Of a stretch of 16,728 bases of DNA, positions 16,278 through 16,728 are shown one piece after another. The notes below the pieces were generated by a model. The model was not told the origin of the DNA. It saw nothing but the letters and a program-made list of their open reading frames with translations, and made no database searches. The stretch is from Holophagales bacterium. GTDB lineage: Bacteria > Acidobacteriota > Thermoanaerobaculia > UBA5066. Location: assembly GCA_016714815.1 (NCBI GenBank), contig JADKBZ010000034.1, positions 1 through 16,728 of the forward strand, in the 5' to 3' direction. A program made the translations under genes and the position numbers. Each line of letters starts with the position of its first letter. Position 1 is the stretch's first letter.

Positions 16278-16728
16278 ACATCCGTCGGAACCTTTTCCTG
16301 TTACCCGGGTCAACCCCTCATGAGCAGGTGGACGTCTCACGACTCTGCCACCCAAGGGCACGGAGTGTAGGCAGAAGCGGGTCGCTCGACACATAACCCA
16401 TTAGATTGCAATTGCTTACATCCGGCGCATGCCACCCCGCCAGCTGTCTAACCCCTTTCGTCATTCCCGCCTTCCCCTGCTGTCTAACCTCACCCCGTAC
16501 CTTCCGCACTCGTCGGAAAGTGGCCACCCCCGCTCGTTTCATTGATGCCGGCCAAGTGGGACCACCGGTGGGCGATAAGCCACGTGCGCTCAGCATCATC
16601 CCGCGCCCGAGGCACGGCCGGGCTCGGCGCGCTTCTAACGAGTACACCCGGCAGTTTCCGAAAAGCGCTGAAGCACCCCGTCCCCAGCTTACCCAGCAAT
16701 AGCAGCCGTCTAACCCATCCGACCCCTG
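16278..16728. other. Non-coding region 3' of intI with integron core heptamers (candidate attI/attC zone)
   Basis: No convincing gene is present here and base composition is less GC-rich than the neighbouring genes (for example AT-rich 16,391-16,420). The heptamer GTCTAAC, a perfect RYYYAAC core (GTTAGAC, GTTRRRY, on the other strand), occurs at 16,446-16,452, 16,482-16,488 and 16,708-16,714, each followed by C and preceded by GCTG or GCCG. A near copy TTCTAAC lies at 16,633-16,639. A second imperfect core, ATTAGAT, lies at 16,400-16,406. I could not pair them into a full attC within the window, and the last copy may be the left end of one that continues past 16,728. A perfect palindrome CCACCGGTGG lies at 16,562-16,571. 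Confidence 0.45.
16446..16714. repeat. Three exact GTCTAAC direct repeats (integron core-site-like)
   Basis: Exact copies lie at 16,446, 16,482 and 16,708, with a one-base variant at 16,633. The first two are 36 bases apart. All share the extended form GCYGTCTAACC, so the likeness goes beyond seven bases. All point the same way, as in direct-repeat binding sites of attI rather than the paired arms of a single attC. Confidence 0.6.

Noticed and set aside
16318..16647. 109-codon minus-strand ORF as a gene cassette
   Set aside because: It runs through two of the GTCTAAC repeats, has no recognisable domain, and its composition looks non-coding.
1..16728. CRISPR array, tRNA or rRNA
   Set aside because: No regularly spaced 25-40 nt repeats, no tRNA cloverleaf signal that I could find, and no rRNA-like sequence.

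Overview
The window is a GC-rich bacterial chromosomal segment, most likely from an Acidobacteriota-type genome. I infer this from the secreted beta-rich modules of the 'PVVLDVVSSGGARF' type, the ETF plus membrane Fe-S oxidoreductase respiratory set, and a kinase beside a propeller protein. This is family recognition from memory, not a database result. Two sequence qualities alternate. Positions 1 to about 7,860 and the intron at 9,038-10,868 carry a frame break every 50-200 bases in otherwise recognisable genes. Positions 7,900-9,000 and 10,870-16,280 read almost cleanly, with a single lost base in imuB. I think the broken stretches are mostly consensus errors rather than decay, because unrelated and housekeeping-type genes are affected alike.

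Layout. On the minus strand, reading from 7,242 down to 1: a membrane Fe-S ETF:quinone oxidoreductase (EMO/EtfD type), a small membrane protein, a UPF0102/YraN protein, a large secreted protein (beta-propeller plus two tandem modules), and the N-terminal half of a PknB-type Ser/Thr kinase cut by the window edge. A small zinc-ribbon gene on the plus strand (4,345-4,641) interrupts this row. A secreted Ig-like protein (plus, 7,372-8,952) diverges from the oxidoreductase and ends in a strong GC hairpin. On the minus strand, etfB-etfA (12,705-10,915) ends in a hairpin, and a complete-length class C group II intron (10,868-9,038) starts 8 nt beyond that hairpin.

From 12,950 the plus strand holds imuA-imuB-intI in close file. 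These are the two accessory proteins of the mutagenic translesion 'mutasome', followed after 19 nt by an integron integrase with all catalytic residues and the IntI-specific insert. Past the integrase stop the sequence is non-coding. It holds three exact copies of the integron core heptamer GTCTAAC plus one near copy, a candidate attI/attC region that runs off the end of the window.

How the parts fit. EtfBA collects electrons from acyl-CoA dehydrogenases, and the membrane oxidoreductase would pass them to menaquinone. imuAB and integron integrases are both typically SOS-induced in the lineages where they were studied, so a joint transcript would couple mutagenic repair to cassette shuffling. 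This is the most interesting feature of the window and remains an inference.
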